A stretch of DNA of 64,000 bases from Falsiruegeria mediterranea M17 (GCF_900302455.1 NZ_ONZG01000001.1:62001-126000), one strand, 5' to 3'. Counted from the first letter of the stretch, positions 18,873-29,504 are shown. The notes: generated from the letters alone by a model not told the origin. Numbers and translations are program-made.

Positions 18873-19268
18873 ATGGCCAAGAACAAATTCCACGACGGGC
18901 CAGGCCCGTCCCAACGTCAGCTGCGCGTCGGCGAACTTATCCGCCGCACCTTGTCCGAGGTGCTGGCACGCGGCGACGTGCATGATCCCGACCTCAACCG
19001 CATGTCGATCACTGTCGGCGAGGTCCGCACATCACCCGATCTCAAGATCGCGACCGCCTATGTTCTGCCCCTGGGTGGCAAAGGCCAGGACGAGGTGCTC
19101 AAATTGCTGGCCCGAAACAAGGGTGAGCTACGTCGTGTGATCGGCAAGAAGGTGGGGCTCAAGTTCTCGCCCGACTTGCGGTTCCGCTTGGACGAGACAT
19201 TCGACCAGATGGACGACACCCGACGCATGTTCGAACAGGACGCGGTGCGCCGCGATCTGGACGAGTGA
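18873..19268 (+). CDS. rbfA: 30S ribosome-binding factor RbfA
   Basis: This 131-aa KH-like ribosome maturation factor assists late 16S rRNA 5'-end processing and 30S assembly. Typical segments are [40 protein letters not shown] and a C-terminal [15 protein letters not shown]. It is coupled to the following gene by a GTGA overlap, and truB follows 830 bp downstream, the usual rbfA-truB neighbourhood. Confidence 0.94.
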   Translation: MAKNKFHDGPGPSQRQLRVGELIRRTLSEVLARGDVHDPDLNRMSITVGEVRTSPDLKIATAYVLPLGGKGQDEVLKLLARNKGELRRVIGKKVGLKFSPDLRFRLDETFDQMDDTRRMFEQDAVRRDLDE

Positions 19269-20002
19269 TCCGGGCGCTGCTGATCGGATTGGCCGCTGTG
19301 GTGGCCGCACCGGCGGCGGCGCTGGAATGTCAGGACCTGTCCCATGACGGCAACCGGTATTCCATCTGCGAGGTCGATCTGACCACCGACGAGCTGCGCT
19401 TGTTCCTGCGCGATGAGCAGGGCGAGGTTCTGGGTCAGTTTTCCGCCGTCGATTCCGAGCTAAAGGGCGAAGGCAAGCAACTGACCTTTGCCATGAACGC
19501 GGGCATGTATCACTCGGACCGTTCCCCTGTTGGTCATTACGTCGAGGACGGCACCGAAGAGATGCGGGTTGTGTCCAATGCAGGCCCGGGAAACTTTGGC
19601 CTGTTGCCAAACGGTGTGCTTTGCATCGAACCGAGCAAGGCACGCGTATTTGAGACGCTGGCGTTTCAGGCCGCCGAGCCGGATTGCCGTTTCGCCACCC
19701 AATCCGGGCCAATGCTGGTGATCGACGGTGCCCTTCATCCCCGGTTTCTTCCCGACAGCACTTCGCGCTATTTGCGCAACGGCGTGGGAACCAGCGCGGA
19801 CGGTAAGCGCGCCGTCTTTGCCATATCGAAAAACGCCGTCACCTTTCACGAGTTTGGCTCGCTGTTTCGCGACGTGCTCAAGACCCCAAATGCGCTCTAT
19901 TTCGACGGCAATATCTCGCGTCTCTACGCACCGCAATTGAACCGAGCCGACGCCGGGTTCTCAATGGGTCCGATCGTGGGCGTCGTCGCCCCGCACGAGT
20001 GA
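19265..20002 (+). CDS. Exported phosphodiester glycosidase-like protein (NAGPA/DUF2233)
   Basis: This 245-aa protein starts with GTG overlapping the rbfA stop and begins with a signal peptide ([20 protein letters not shown]). The NAGPA-like fold is indicated by [47 protein letters not shown] and [15 protein letters not shown]. Family members remove sugar phosphodiester caps; the bacterial substrate is unknown. The coupling to rbfA recurs in this bacterial group as far as I recall, but a functional link is not obvious. Confidence 0.82.
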   Translation: MIRALLIGLAAVVAAPAAALECQDLSHDGNRYSICEVDLTTDELRLFLRDEQGEVLGQFSAVDSELKGEGKQLTFAMNAGMYHSDRSPVGHYVEDGTEEMRVVSNAGPGNFGLLPNGVLCIEPSKARVFETLAFQAAEPDCRFATQSGPMLVIDGALHPRFLPDSTSRYLRNGVGTSADGKRAVFAISKNAVTFHEFGSLFRDVLKTPNALYFDGNISRLYAPQLNRADAGFSMGPIVGVVAPHE

Positions 20003-20097
20003 ACCTGTTGGGCTGACGCAACCTTGCAAAAATGCGAGTTTGACAGGGCGCGGCCAATCCGTTAGGTCGCGCGCCTCAAACATGTTCGAGGGGCATC

Positions 20098-21012
20098 ATG
20101 GCACGCAAACGCAAGGGTCGCGACATTTCCGGTTGGCTGGTGGTCGACAAGCCTGCAGGCATGACGTCGACCGCCGTGGTCAACAAGGTCCGTTGGGCGA
20201 TGGACGCCAAGAAGGCGGGCCATGCAGGCACCCTGGACCCCGAAGCCACCGGCGTGCTGGCCGTTGCCCTGGGCGAAGCAACCAAAACCGTTCCCTACAT
20301 CACGGACGCTTTGAAGGCCTATACTTTCACCGTGCGTTTGGGTCAGGCCACCAACACCGATGATGCCGAAGGCGAAGTGATCGCATCGTCCGATGCGCGC
20401 CCCAGCGATGACGACATCAAAGAGGCGTTGCAGCCCTTTCTGGGTGACATCATGCAAGTGCCGCCCAAATTCTCGGCCGTCAAAATCGACGGGCAGCGTG
20501 CCTATAAACTCGCCCGTGACGGGGATGAGGATTTCGAACTGTCTGCCCGCCCCCTCTGGGTCGAGGAACTGATCCTGGTGGATCGCCCCGACGCCGATCA
20601 CGTGCTGCTGGAGATGACCTGCGGCAAAGGCGGCTATGTCCGCTCGATCGCGCGTGACCTGGGTGCGGCTTTGGGTTGTCACGGTCACGTCAAGGAGCTG
20701 CGCCGCATCTGGTCTGGCCCGTTCGAGGCGCAAGACGGCATCACACTTGAGCAGATCAACGAATTGGCCAAAACCCCGGCACTGGACGAATTCCTCCACC
20801 CGCTGGAACAAGGCCTGGCAGAGCTGCCCGAGCTGAAATGCACCCCCGAAGGTGCCGCCCGTCTGCGCAACGGCAACCCCGGCATGGTGCTGGCATCTGA
20901 CGTGGAATACGGCGACGAGGCCTGGGCTTCGCTCGATGGTCAGGCAGTTGCGGTTGGCACTTACAAGTCGGGTGAATTGCACCCCAGTCGGGTTTTTGTT
21001 CAGCCAAAATGA
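20098..21012 (+). CDS. truB: tRNA pseudouridine(55) synthase TruB
   Basis: This 304-aa enzyme makes pseudouridine 55 in the T-loop of tRNAs. It opens with [20 protein letters not shown] and has the catalytic Asp in [12 protein letters not shown]. Other family blocks are [20 protein letters not shown] and [20 protein letters not shown]. The C-terminal PUA-like region follows to residue 304. The upstream GAGGGGCATC gives a reasonable ribosome site. Confidence 0.95.
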   Translation: MARKRKGRDISGWLVVDKPAGMTSTAVVNKVRWAMDAKKAGHAGTLDPEATGVLAVALGEATKTVPYITDALKAYTFTVRLGQATNTDDAEGEVIASSDARPSDDDIKEALQPFLGDIMQVPPKFSAVKIDGQRAYKLARDGDEDFELSARPLWVEELILVDRPDADHVLLEMTCGKGGYVRSIARDLGAALGCHGHVKELRRIWSGPFEAQDGITLEQINELAKTPALDEFLHPLEQGLAELPELKCTPEGAARLRNGNPGMVLASDVEYGDEAWASLDGQAVAVGTYKSGELHPSRVFVQPK

Positions 21013-21053
21013 AGCCAGTGGCCTGAGCGATCATGACGTGCTAGCCAACGCTC

Positions 21054-21575
21054 ATGATCACGCGCACTCATACCAAGGGCGACGCGCCCTCGACCGCCGT
21101 TTATTCCGATTGCGAACGCTATCGCTACAGCCTGACCCGGGTCTGGGATCCCGCGGGCGGCAAGGTGCTGTTCGTGATGCTGAACCCCTCAACCGCGACC
21201 GAGGTACAGAACGACCCCACCGTGGAACGCTGCGAACGCAGGGCACGCGCCTTGGGGTTTGGCGCGTTCCAGGTGACCAACATCTTTGCCTGGCGCGACA
21301 CCGACCCGCGCAAGATGCGCGCCGCGGCTGATCCGGTTGGCCCCGAGAATGACGCGACCATTCTGGCTGGTGTCGGCTGGGCCGATCAGGTGGTCGCCGC
21401 CTGGGGCACGCATGGCGAACATCTGGACCGAGGGTCCGCTGTTGAACACCTGCTGCGCGGCACTGAGCACCCAGTGTTCCACCTTGGCTTGACCAAGGCC
21501 GGGCATCCGAAACACCCGCTATATATTTCCTACTCGCAGAAACCGGAACGCTGGTTTCCCGCGGGCGCGCGTTAA
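21054..21575 (+). CDS. DUF1643 family protein
   Basis: This 173-aa protein matches the DUF1643 pattern: YRYSLTRVWDPAGGKVLFVM, then LNPSTATEVQNDPTVERCER, FGAFQVTNIFAWRDTDPRKM and a C-terminal HPLYISYSQKPERW. The function of the family is unknown. It stands 41 nt after truB on the same strand and could be co-transcribed. No transmembrane or signal segment is visible. Confidence 0.85.
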   Translation: MITRTHTKGDAPSTAVYSDCERYRYSLTRVWDPAGGKVLFVMLNPSTATEVQNDPTVERCERRARALGFGAFQVTNIFAWRDTDPRKMRAAADPVGPENDATILAGVGWADQVVAAWGTHGEHLDRGSAVEHLLRGTEHPVFHLGLTKAGHPKHPLYISYSQKPERWFPAGAR

Positions 21576-21658
21576 CCATTCCCGCAATCCTATTTTGACC
21601 CGCCTCGGCTTCCGTGACTAAATGACAGCAGTGGGTGACGTGTGCTTGGAGTTCTAAT

Positions 21659-22675
21659 ATGTTGGCACTAGCAGGATTACTGGGCCTGGTGGCAGCCGGT
21701 AGCGTCGTGTTTCTTGCAGATGAAACTGCCAATGAAACCGAGGCGAATGACGATATTCGCCCTGATGACGACCTCGTTGACAATGACCCGACTCACCCTG
21801 AAAACCAGCAAATCGCGCCACAAGAAGTCAGCCTTCAAGACAACCAGGACGACGATACCGACGACACAGGTTTGGTGCTGGCCGGGACCGATGACGACAA
21901 CGCCATCGACGGTGGCGACGGCAGTGACCAGATCAATGGCTACGATGGCGACGACACCGTATCGGGCGGGTTGGGCGACGACATACTTCATGGCGCCGAC
22001 GGGGATGATGTCATGGAAGGCGGAGCGGATAATGATGTGCTGCATGGCGAAGACGGCGCCGACATCATGAACGGCGGCGATGGTAATGACGAGCTTTTCG
22101 GCCATTTTGGCTCGGATCAGATGCGGGGCGGCGACGGAAACGACACGCTCTATGGCGGTCAGGATGCCGATTCTCTGGCCGGGGATGACGGTGACGACGC
22201 CCTGCATGGCGGCTATGGCAACGACACGCTGATTGGTGGCGCAGGCGAAGACACGCTGTTTGGTGGCCGAGGCAATGACCTGATCAACGGGCAGGACGAC
22301 GACGGATCAGAAAGCGGGCCGGATTATCTGAACGGTGGCGAAGGCAATGACACCATCGTCGCGGGTGAAGGCGACATTGTGACCGCCGGGTCCGGTGCGG
22401 ATCAGATCATCCTTGGCGACTGGATCCTGGATGGAGAGGCCGCTGACATCATGGATTTCGACCCCACTCAGGATCGCCTGCTTATCAGCTGGGACCTGCA
22501 AGGTGATCCCGATCCGCAGATCGAGGTGCAGCCAGACCCGAACAACGCCAATCTCAACCGTGTGACGGTCAACGGCGAAGAGGTCGCGCTGCTGCGCGGC
22601 GACGCTGAAGTCCTGGCATCGGACATCCTGATTGTGGACCAAAGCGAAGTGAGCGCGTTCAGCCTCGCCAGTTGA
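21659..22675 (+). CDS. Membrane-anchored RTX (hemolysin-type) calcium-binding protein
   Basis: This 338-aa, very acidic protein begins with one hydrophobic helix (MLALAGLLGLVAAGSVVFLA), then an Asp/Glu/Asn-rich linker of about 55 residues, then roughly a dozen GGxGxDxLx nonapeptides (for example GGLGDDILHGADGDDVMEGG and GGYGNDTLIGGAGEDTLFGG). A C-terminal beta-domain of about 100 residues contains MDFDPTQDRLLISWDL. RTX repeats fold as calcium-filled beta-rolls outside the cell. No adjacent type I secretion genes are present. Start 21659 has TTGGAG upstream; a GTG eight codons earlier is less likely. Confidence 0.85.
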   Translation: MLALAGLLGLVAAGSVVFLADETANETEANDDIRPDDDLVDNDPTHPENQQIAPQEVSLQDNQDDDTDDTGLVLAGTDDDNAIDGGDGSDQINGYDGDDTVSGGLGDDILHGADGDDVMEGGADNDVLHGEDGADIMNGGDGNDELFGHFGSDQMRGGDGNDTLYGGQDADSLAGDDGDDALHGGYGNDTLIGGAGEDTLFGGRGNDLINGQDDDGSESGPDYLNGGEGNDTIVAGEGDIVTAGSGADQIILGDWILDGEAADIMDFDPTQDRLLISWDLQGDPDPQIEVQPDPNNANLNRVTVNGEEVALLRGDAEVLASDILIVDQSEVSAFSLAS

Positions 22676-22738
22676 TCCCTTGGCGGTTCCAAACCAGGGG
22701 TGCTGGTTCCGGGCCCTGCACAACGCATCACAAACCTT

Positions 22739-22767
22739 TTGCCAATTCCACCAAAACCGCCTATATC
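22739..22767 (+). promoter_or_regulatory. Candidate sigma70 promoter of rpsO
   Basis: TTGCCA (22739-22744) and TATATC (22762-22767) are separated by 17 nt. This would give an rpsO leader of about 110 nt, long enough for the S15 autoregulatory structure known from other bacteria, which I cannot confirm by eye. Confidence 0.45.
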
Positions 22768-22885
22768 CGCGCATCTGTCGGGGATTCGGCCATTTGGCTG
22801 GGTTTACGACAGACATCTCCACGGGCCTGTGCTGGACGACATCCCGGCCTGCGCCATCCACTCTAACCTTGTAAAGGAGACCCCG

Positions 22886-23155
22886 ATGTCGATCACTGCT
22901 GCAGAAAAAGCACGCGTCATGACCGAGTTCGCAACCAAAGAAGGCGACACAGGTTCGCCCGAAGTTCAGGTTGCTGTTCTGAGCTCGCGCATCTCGACTC
23001 TGACTGAACACTTCAAGACCCACAAAAAAGACAACCACGGCCGCCGTGGTCTGCTCAAGATGGTTGCTCAGCGCCGCAAGCTGCTGGACTACCTGAAAGG
23101 CAAGGATGAGGCCCGTTACCAGGACCTGATCAAACGCCTGGGTCTGCGCCGCTAA
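22886..23155 (+). CDS. rpsO: 30S ribosomal protein S15
   Basis: This 89-aa protein has the exact usual length of S15. Recognisable segments are [39 protein letters not shown] and the C-terminal [20 protein letters not shown]. It binds 16S rRNA helices 20-22 early in 30S assembly. The start is fixed by AAAGGAGA 6 nt upstream of ATG 22886; the longer open frame upstream is spurious. A strong terminator follows, so rpsO is transcriptionally separated from the AsmA-like gene. Confidence 0.97.
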   Translation: MSITAAEKARVMTEFATKEGDTGSPEVQVAVLSSRISTLTEHFKTHKKDNHGRRGLLKMVAQRRKLLDYLKGKDEARYQDLIKRLGLRR

Positions 23156-23204
23156 CCGCGGGGCATCGACGAAAACCGGTTCAACCTGGATTTTGTCAGT
23201 ATTT

Positions 23205-23234
23205 GGCGCTCGCCACCCGGCGGGCGCCTTTTTT
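23205..23234 (+). terminator. Rho-independent terminator of rpsO
   Basis: GGCGCTCGCC (23205-23214) pairs with GGCGGGCGCC (23219-23228) through one T-G wobble pair and a 4-nt loop, followed by TTTTTT. It lies 50 nt after the rpsO stop. Confidence 0.88.
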
Positions 23235-23325
23235 GTTGAAACCTTCACAACTCCACACATGATAAATTGCGCATAGGTCGGCCTGTGATACAGTCCGTCA
23301 CATAGATCTTTCGCCGGAGTTTATC

Positions 23326-26019
23326 GTGTCATCCCTTTTCAAAAAGCTGGCCCTGTTCCTTTTGGGCCTTGTGGTGTTGTGCGTCGTTGGCCTGTGGCTG
23401 CTGTTGTCCTCATCGCTGTTAGCAGGCCCTCGGGGCGCCCTCGTGGCCCGCGCACTGCAGGACAAGTTGGGACAAGACGTTGCCATAAATGGCGGCGTGA
23501 CGGTCGATCTGGGGTCCGTCCTGCACATCACCGCGCAGGACGTAGTGCTTCTCAACGACGCCAATCCCGACAGCAATCTGGCGGATCTCGTGAGCCTCGA
23601 CTTCGATCTGGCGGCACGGGATCTGATGCAAGGTCGGGTCACCTTGTCCAATCTGACCGCCACGGGGGCCCGTGTCACAGTTGTCGTAGATGAAAACGGG
23701 CACAGTGGTTGGACAAACGCGATATCGGATGCGCCTGCCAACACCGAGGTCACCAACCCGCAGGGCAGCGTTTCCTTCAACCCACTGAGCTTGCTGTCCG
23801 GTCAAGGGATTCAGCTGTCCGACAGCAGTGTTCTGTATCAGGACGCGCGAAACGGCCTGGACCTTGATGTTCAGATGAGCACGTTTGGCCTGACCCAAGA
23901 AACACCATCGGCGCCCTTGACCCTATCGGGCAGCGGTGCACTGAACGGTGAGACTTTCGACTTGGACGGCACATTTGCCAAAGGGGATCCGTTTTCCGCC
24001 AATATCCGTTTTGACCAGATGCGCGTCGACCTGTCTGGGGATCCCACGGACGGTGGATATGTCACCTCGATCAACGCCGAGATCCAAGAGCTGGGGCAGT
24101 TGCTGGATGCTCTGAAGTTGCAAAAGCCGATCTCGGGCAACGGCAAGATCAGCGCCAAGATGCATACCTCGGACGGACCAGCGCGGGTAACGGATGTGAA
24201 CGTTGCAGTGGCATTGGACACCGGTCAAAGCCTGACGGTGACAGGCGAGTTGGGGGAAATGGGAAATGCAGCCGATGTCTCGCTCGACACCCGCATTCGC
24301 CTCTATCCCGATGACGCCTTGCCGCCCCCCGCAACACTGCGGCGTGACTTGAAACTGGTGGGGGTCGACATGACCCTTGAGGCGCAACCAAACGGCATCC
24401 CGAAACGAGGTATGGTGATCGCCACCAATGGTTTTGTTCTGGACACAACCGGCGAAGGCCCGCCCCCGGTTGAGGTCTCTGGCATCTCACGCACGCCCGA
24501 CGGGTTGCTGCGCCTCGGCAACGCTGTCCTGCGGATTGGCCCTCCTGATGCACCGTTTCTGGTTGTCGAAGGTGCCGTCGAGGATGCGCTGCGACTGGAG
24601 GGGATCGACTTTGGCGCCGACCTGTTGATTTCGGCCTCAAGTCTGATTGCGCCCGAGGGGTTTGCGGCGGCTGGTGATCTGGGCAAGTTGGTGGGCGGTT
24701 TTCGCCTGAAGGGCAACGCGAAGGTTCTGTCGCTGAGCGAGCTTCAGGCCAAATCGCAAGGCTCCGACCTGTGGCATCTGGATGTAACCGGCTCGGTGCA
24801 CAATGCGCTCAAATTCGAGGATGTCGATCTGCATGTTAAGGTCGATGTCCCCTCAGGCGCCAAGCTGCTCGAAACGCTGGAGTTGAAACCAATCGACACA
24901 GGCCAGGTGCAGCTGGCCATCGACTTGACCAGCCAGGACACGGCCTGGGAAACCGCGATGGCCGTAGACGTGGGCGACTCGGAACTGGATCTGGCGATGT
25001 CCTTGGACATGGCCGACCCGCACCCGGTGGTGCGCGGCACGGTTGAAAGCGATCTGATCCGGATCAATCACCTACGCGATATCGCCGCCTCGGCGCTCCA
25101 GCTATCAAAGCTCAACCCACAGGCTGAGAGCGCAGAAGAGCCTGCCGAAACAAATGAGATCCAACCGCTCGTGCTGAGCGAGGAAGAGCCCGCAAGCGGA
25201 CCGTTGCGGGATGTGACGCTGGAACCGCTCGGCCGAACCATCCTGCTGTCTGGCATGGACCTGAGCGTGCAGATCGATCTGCGAAAACTTGAAGGCGACG
25301 CAGGCACCACCAGCCTGCAAAGCGCGTTTGAATTCGCCGAAGGCAAAGCCCAGTTGGGGCCGGTCGATTTCAGCTATGGCGGCGGTCATTTCAACATCAC
25401 AGGCCTGATGGACATGAAGGAAGATCCCGACACCCTAAGGGTTGAGGGGTCCACTGACGGATGGGACTTTGGCGAGATCATGCAAGCGATCAACTTCAAG
25501 AAGCCCGCCAGCGGAGTGGTCAACGGCGAGTTCAAGCTGCAAGGGCACCACAAATCGGTGAAAGATTTCCTGGCCACAATGCAGGGCTCGGCCTTTGTCT
25601 CGATGCGCAACGGGACCATCGACACGCAATTGCTGGATATTGCCGGTCTGGGCGTTCTGCCCTGGCTTTTCTCGAAGGAGCGCGGCAAAACCGCCCCCAT
25701 CGTCTGTGCCCGCGCTCCGCTGTACTTCTCGAACGGGCAGGTTTCGACCAAGCAGATCGTGGTGGAAACCGATCAGGTGCAAGTGGTGGTCTTTGGCAAC
25801 GTGAATCTGAAAGGCAAGACGCTGGACATTACCGGGCAGCCTCGGCGCATTGGCAAGCCGCTGTCGCGCAGTCCTTGGCCCTTCACACTCAAGGGATCGC
25901 TGAACGACCCAAAGGTCAAGGTCAAGGATGGTCCCCGCCGCCTAAAACGCTCGGACGGGGCATCGAAAATGCCGGAGAACCGCAAGCTCTGCGTGCCCGA
26001 TATCTTGCAGTTGCAGTAG
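23326..26019 (+). CDS. AsmA family protein (inner-membrane-anchored lipid transport-like)
   Basis: This 897-aa protein has a single N-terminal transmembrane helix (LALFLLGLVVLCVVGLWLLL) and a long periplasmic region of AsmA type. The N-terminal AsmA domain reads QDVAINGGVTVDLGSVLHIT. The C-terminal AsmA_2-like domain has SGVVNGEFKLQGHHKSVKDF and MQGSAFVSMRNGTIDTQLLD. AsmA-like proteins share features with the VPS13-like bridge proteins that move phospholipids to the outer membrane. The start is GTG at 23326 with GGAG upstream. It sits between rpsO and pnp, which often flank each other directly. Confidence 0.85.
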   Translation: MSSLFKKLALFLLGLVVLCVVGLWLLLSSSLLAGPRGALVARALQDKLGQDVAINGGVTVDLGSVLHITAQDVVLLNDANPDSNLADLVSLDFDLAARDLMQGRVTLSNLTATGARVTVVVDENGHSGWTNAISDAPANTEVTNPQGSVSFNPLSLLSGQGIQLSDSSVLYQDARNGLDLDVQMSTFGLTQETPSAPLTLSGSGALNGETFDLDGTFAKGDPFSANIRFDQMRVDLSGDPTDGGYVTSINAEIQELGQLLDALKLQKPISGNGKISAKMHTSDGPARVTDVNVAVALDTGQSLTVTGELGEMGNAADVSLDTRIRLYPDDALPPPATLRRDLKLVGVDMTLEAQPNGIPKRGMVIATNGFVLDTTGEGPPPVEVSGISRTPDGLLRLGNAVLRIGPPDAPFLVVEGAVEDALRLEGIDFGADLLISASSLIAPEGFAAAGDLGKLVGGFRLKGNAKVLSLSELQAKSQGSDLWHLDVTGSVHNALKFEDVDLHVKVDVPSGAKLLETLELKPIDTGQVQLAIDLTSQDTAWETAMAVDVGDSELDLAMSLDMADPHPVVRGTVESDLIRINHLRDIAASALQLSKLNPQAESAEEPAETNEIQPLVLSEEEPASGPLRDVTLEPLGRTILLSGMDLSVQIDLRKLEGDAGTTSLQSAFEFAEGKAQLGPVDFSYGGGHFNITGLMDMKEDPDTLRVEGSTDGWDFGEIMQAINFKKPASGVVNGEFKLQGHHKSVKDFLATMQGSAFVSMRNGTIDTQLLDIAGLGVLPWLFSKERGKTAPIVCARAPLYFSNGQVSTKQIVVETDQVQVVVFGNVNLKGKTLDITGQPRRIGKPLSRSPWPFTLKGSLNDPKVKVKDGPRRLKRSDGASKMPENRKLCVPDILQLQ

Positions 26020-26215
26020 CGTGTCGCCACAGAACCAAGTGCGCACCGCCCCATTTCCGGGACGGTGACGGATATTCAGCCAGAACCCTGGTCAGTCCCC
26101 TTTCAATTGGGGGCAAACTGATGTAAGGGCGGCAGCATCTGAGACGTGGTGCACGGACCCTGGCACCGTGAAGGAAGATAACAGGGGTCGGCGGCAATGG
26201 GGCCGTCATGCAATC

Positions 26216-26250
26216 GGGAGACGCGGGAGGGCCCGCGAGTGCTCCCTTTT
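26216..26250 (+). promoter_or_regulatory. Hairpin with T tract immediately upstream of pnp
   Basis: GGGAG (26216-26220) and CTCCC (26242-26246) close a structure whose inner stem is CGCGGG (26222-26227) with CCCGCG (26232-26237), followed by TTTT. It ends 12 nt before the pnp ATG, so it may be an RNase III/PNPase autoregulatory hairpin or an attenuator rather than a simple terminator of the AsmA-like gene. Confidence 0.6.
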
Positions 26251-26262
26251 AGGATACGCTAG

Positions 26263-28404
26263 ATGTTTAACGTAACAACGAAATCCATGCAGTGGGGCGA
26301 AGAGACGCTCACACTGGAAACCGGCAAGGTTGCCCGTCAGGCCGACGGCTCGGTCATCGCCACTTTGGGCGAAACCAGCGTCATGGCCAACGTGACCTTT
26401 GCCCGTCAGCAAAAGCCCGGCCAGGACTTTTTCCCGCTGACCGTTCACTACCAAGAGAAATACTATGCCGCCGGTAAAGTTCCGGGTGGCTTCTTCAAGC
26501 GCGAGGCGCGCCCGACCGAGAAAGAGACGTTGACCGCGCGTCTGATCGACCGCCCGATCCGCCCGCTGTTTGTGCCCGGCTTCAAAAACGAAGTTCTGGT
26601 GATGTGCACCGTGCTGAGCCACGACCTGGTCAACGACCCGGACATGGTTGCAATGATCGCCGCCTCGGCTGCGCTGACCCTGTCGGGCGCTCCGTTCATG
26701 GGCCCGATCGCCGGTGCGCGGGTTGGTTTCGAGGACGGTGAATACGTTCTGAACCCGACCGTCGATGACATGCAGGACCTGCGCCTGAACCCCGAACAGC
26801 GTCTGGACCTGGTTGTTGCCGGCACCAAAGACGCCGTGATGATGGTCGAATCCGAAGCCTACGAACTGACCGAAGCTGAAATGCTGGGCGCCGTCAAATT
26901 CGCGCACGAGCAGATCCAACCGGTTATCGACCTGATCATCTCGCTGGCCGAAGAAGCTGCAAACGAGCCGTTCGACTTTACACCCCCGGATTACTCGGAG
27001 CTGTACGACGCGGTCAAAGCTGCTGGCGAAACCGAAATGCGCGCCGCATTTGCGATTAGCGACAAGCAAGAGCGCACCGCCGCTGTTGCCGCCGCTCGCG
27101 AAACAATCAAGGCAGCCCTGACCGAAGAGCAACTGGAAGACGCGAACCTGGGTTCGGCGCTGAAAAAGCTCGAAGCAGGCATCCTGCGCGGTGACGTTGT
27201 CAAAACTGGCAAACGTATCGACGGTCGCCGGACCGACGAAATCCGCGACATCGTGTCGGAAACCGGTCTGCTGCCGCGTACGCACGGTTCGGCCCTGTTC
27301 ACCCGTGGCGAAACCCAAGGTCTGGTTGTAACCACCCTGGGCACCGGCGATGATGAGCAGTTCATCGACGCCCTGCACGGCAACTTCAAATCGAACTTCC
27401 TGCTGCACTACAACTTCCCTCCCTATTCGGTTGGCGAAGTGGGTCGCGTGGGCCCTCCGGGTCGCCGCGAAATCGGTCACGGTAAACTGGCATGGCGCGC
27501 CCTTCAGGCCGTTCTGCCCGCAGCAACCGATTTCCCCTATACCGTCCGCGTTGTGTCGGAAATCACCGAATCCAACGGCTCCAGCTCGATGGCGTCGGTC
27601 TGTGGTGGCTCGCTGTCCATGATGGACGCAGGCGTTCCGCTGAAAGCACCGGTTGCTGGTGTGGCAATGGGTCTGATCCTGGAAGACGACGGTTCGTATG
27701 CGATCCTGTCCGACATCCTGGGCGACGAAGACCACCTGGGCGACATGGACTTCAAAGTGGCGGGTACCGAAAACGGCATCACCTCGCTGCAGATGGACAT
27801 CAAGGTTGCAGGCATCACGCCCGAGATCATGGAAAAAGCCCTGGCACAAGCCAAAGACGGCCGTATCCACATCCTGGGTGAAATGTCCAAGGCGCTGTCC
27901 GAGACCAACGAATTCTCGGTCCACGCTCCGCGCATCGAAACCATGCAGATCCCCACCGACAAGATCCGTGAAGTAATCGGTTCGGGTGGTAAAGTGATCC
28001 GCGAGATCGTCGAAGTGTCGGGTGCCAAGGTCGACATCAACGACGAAGGCATCATCAAGATCGCATCGCCCAACGGCGAAGCCATCAAGAAGGCCTACGA
28101 CATGATCCACTCGATCGTGGCAGAGCCCGAAGAAGGCGCGATCTACACCGGTAAAGTCGTCAAGATCGTCGACTTCGGTGCCTTCGTGAACTTCTTTGGC
28201 AAGCGCGACGGTCTGGTGCACGTGTCGCAGATCGAAAACCGCCGCCTGAACCACCCTTCGGACGTTTTGAAGGAAGGTCAGGAAGTGAAAGTCAAGCTTC
28301 TGGGCTTTGACGATCGCGGCAAGGTTCGCCTGTCGATGAAAATCGTCGATCAGGAAACCGGCGAAGAGATCGCACCTGAGAAAAAAGAAAAGAAAGAGGA
28401 CTGA
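26263..28404 (+). CDS. pnp: Polyribonucleotide nucleotidyltransferase (PNPase)
   Basis: This 713-aa phosphorolytic 3'-5' exoribonuclease is a degradosome component. Two RNase PH-like domains are separated by a helical domain. The first has [20 protein letters not shown] and the second has [23 protein letters not shown] domain follows ([20 protein letters not shown]), then an S1 domain ([20 protein letters not shown]). It ends in a lysine/glutamate-rich tail. The codon use is strongly biased, as expected for a highly expressed gene. Confidence 0.97.
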   Translation: MFNVTTKSMQWGEETLTLETGKVARQADGSVIATLGETSVMANVTFARQQKPGQDFFPLTVHYQEKYYAAGKVPGGFFKREARPTEKETLTARLIDRPIRPLFVPGFKNEVLVMCTVLSHDLVNDPDMVAMIAASAALTLSGAPFMGPIAGARVGFEDGEYVLNPTVDDMQDLRLNPEQRLDLVVAGTKDAVMMVESEAYELTEAEMLGAVKFAHEQIQPVIDLIISLAEEAANEPFDFTPPDYSELYDAVKAAGETEMRAAFAISDKQERTAAVAAARETIKAALTEEQLEDANLGSALKKLEAGILRGDVVKTGKRIDGRRTDEIRDIVSETGLLPRTHGSALFTRGETQGLVVTTLGTGDDEQFIDALHGNFKSNFLLHYNFPPYSVGEVGRVGPPGRREIGHGKLAWRALQAVLPAATDFPYTVRVVSEITESNGSSSMASVCGGSLSMMDAGVPLKAPVAGVAMGLILEDDGSYAILSDILGDEDHLGDMDFKVAGTENGITSLQMDIKVAGITPEIMEKALAQAKDGRIHILGEMSKALSETNEFSVHAPRIETMQIPTDKIREVIGSGGKVIREIVEVSGAKVDINDEGIIKIASPNGEAIKKAYDMIHSIVAEPEEGAIYTGKVVKIVDFGAFVNFFGKRDGLVHVSQIENRRLNHPSDVLKEGQEVKVKLLGFDDRGKVRLSMKIVDQETGEEIAPEKKEKKED

Positions 28405-28425
28405 TCCCAGTCCAATCTCTTTCAG

Positions 28426-28455
28426 AAGGCCCTGACCAAGTGTCGGGGCCTTTTT
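28426..28455 (+). terminator. Rho-independent terminator of pnp
   Basis: AAGGCCCTGAC (28426-28436) pairs with GTCGGGGCCTT (28442-28452), with one T-G wobble and a 5-nt loop, followed by TTTTT. It starts 22 nt after the pnp stop. Confidence 0.88.
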
Positions 28456-28527
28456 CGTTGGTTCAGTGCAAATCGTTACGTGGGGTTTCGGCTGCTTTGG
28501 CGCTCGTTCGCCTGCTAGCATTTTGTC

Positions 28528-29403
28528 ATGCAAACCGATCCTCAGGTATCTCCGATCCGATACACTGCCCGGTGTGCCGATGATGTTGGCATCGCCTGTT
28601 ATCGCTTTGCCAATCCCGGCGGCGTTCCAGTCATCGTGGTGCATGGCACCTTTTCCAGTCACGAGGGGTGCACCGGCTTGGCCCGCCAGCTGGCCGACGA
28701 TGGCATGGATGTCTGGTCCATGGACTGGCGCGGGCGGGGCGGCAGCGAGATGCCGGACGGGCCCTTTGATTTTGATACCGTTGCACAAGTCGACATTCCG
28801 GCGGTTCTGAAGCTGGTTCAGACCGAGACCGGCAAACGCTCGGCCTTTTTTGTCACACATTCCGGCGGCGGGTTGATTGTGGGCATGTGGGCGGCCCGAA
28901 ACCCCGAACTGGCCAATGATAGCGTCCATGGCCTTGTCACAATGGCCGCCCAAGCGCATCTGGCTGCAGAACGCCCCCAGCACCGCCAACGCATTGCCGA
29001 GATGGCGCAGTATCTGGAAACGATCGACATCATCCCGCCACGCCAGTTGGGTGTCGGGTCAGAACCGGAAAGCGCAGCGCTGATGCGGCAATGGTGTCGT
29101 TGGAACCTCGACGGCGCGTTTCTGGGATCAGACGGCTTTGACTATCTGCCCGCCTTGACGGCGCTGAATTTCCCCCTGCTGTGCCTGATCGCAGGCGGTG
29201 ACCACTTTGTAGCCCCCCGCGCAGGATGCGAGAGTTTTGCCAATGCCTTTGGCAGCACTGACCACACCGTCCGCCATTGCAGCCAGGAACACGGTTTCGC
29301 CGAGGATTATGAGCACGGCCGCATCCTGGCCTCGACCCCTGCACGGAAAGAGATCTGGCCGCTGATCGCAGCTTGGGTCCGCCAGCGGGCCAAAACCGCA
29401 TAA
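28528..29403 (+). CDS. Alpha/beta hydrolase
   Basis: This 291-aa cytoplasmic hydrolase has the oxyanion-hole strand VPVIVVHGTFSSHEG, the conserved DWRGRGGSEMPDGP loop, and the nucleophile elbow FVTHSGGGLIVGMWA (Ser in THSGG). A late Asp and His appear in LIAGGDHFVAPR and SQEHGFAEDY. The substrate is unknown. The gene stands alone after the pnp terminator and before a PepSY protein on the same strand. Confidence 0.8.
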   Translation: MQTDPQVSPIRYTARCADDVGIACYRFANPGGVPVIVVHGTFSSHEGCTGLARQLADDGMDVWSMDWRGRGGSEMPDGPFDFDTVAQVDIPAVLKLVQTETGKRSAFFVTHSGGGLIVGMWAARNPELANDSVHGLVTMAAQAHLAAERPQHRQRIAEMAQYLETIDIIPPRQLGVGSEPESAALMRQWCRWNLDGAFLGSDGFDYLPALTALNFPLLCLIAGGDHFVAPRAGCESFANAFGSTDHTVRHCSQEHGFAEDYEHGRILASTPARKEIWPLIAAWVRQRAKTA

Positions 29404-29504
29404 ACCCTGGTGCAATAGCGGCCAAATCAACCAAAAACCAATCGCAGCCTCGGCCATCGACTCCCAACTCGGTGCCATCATCAACACCGAAAAGGAGAGA
29501 CCCA

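Noticed and set aside
21890-22300. Tandem DNA repeat
   Set aside because: The periodicity is explained by the RTX nonapeptide repeats of the encoded protein rather than by an independent DNA repeat.
26206-28989. A 927-codon open frame on the minus strand across pnp
   Set aside because: It is antisense to a clearly identified PNPase with all its domains. High G+C codon bias leaves the opposite strand open, and the translation has no recognisable domain.
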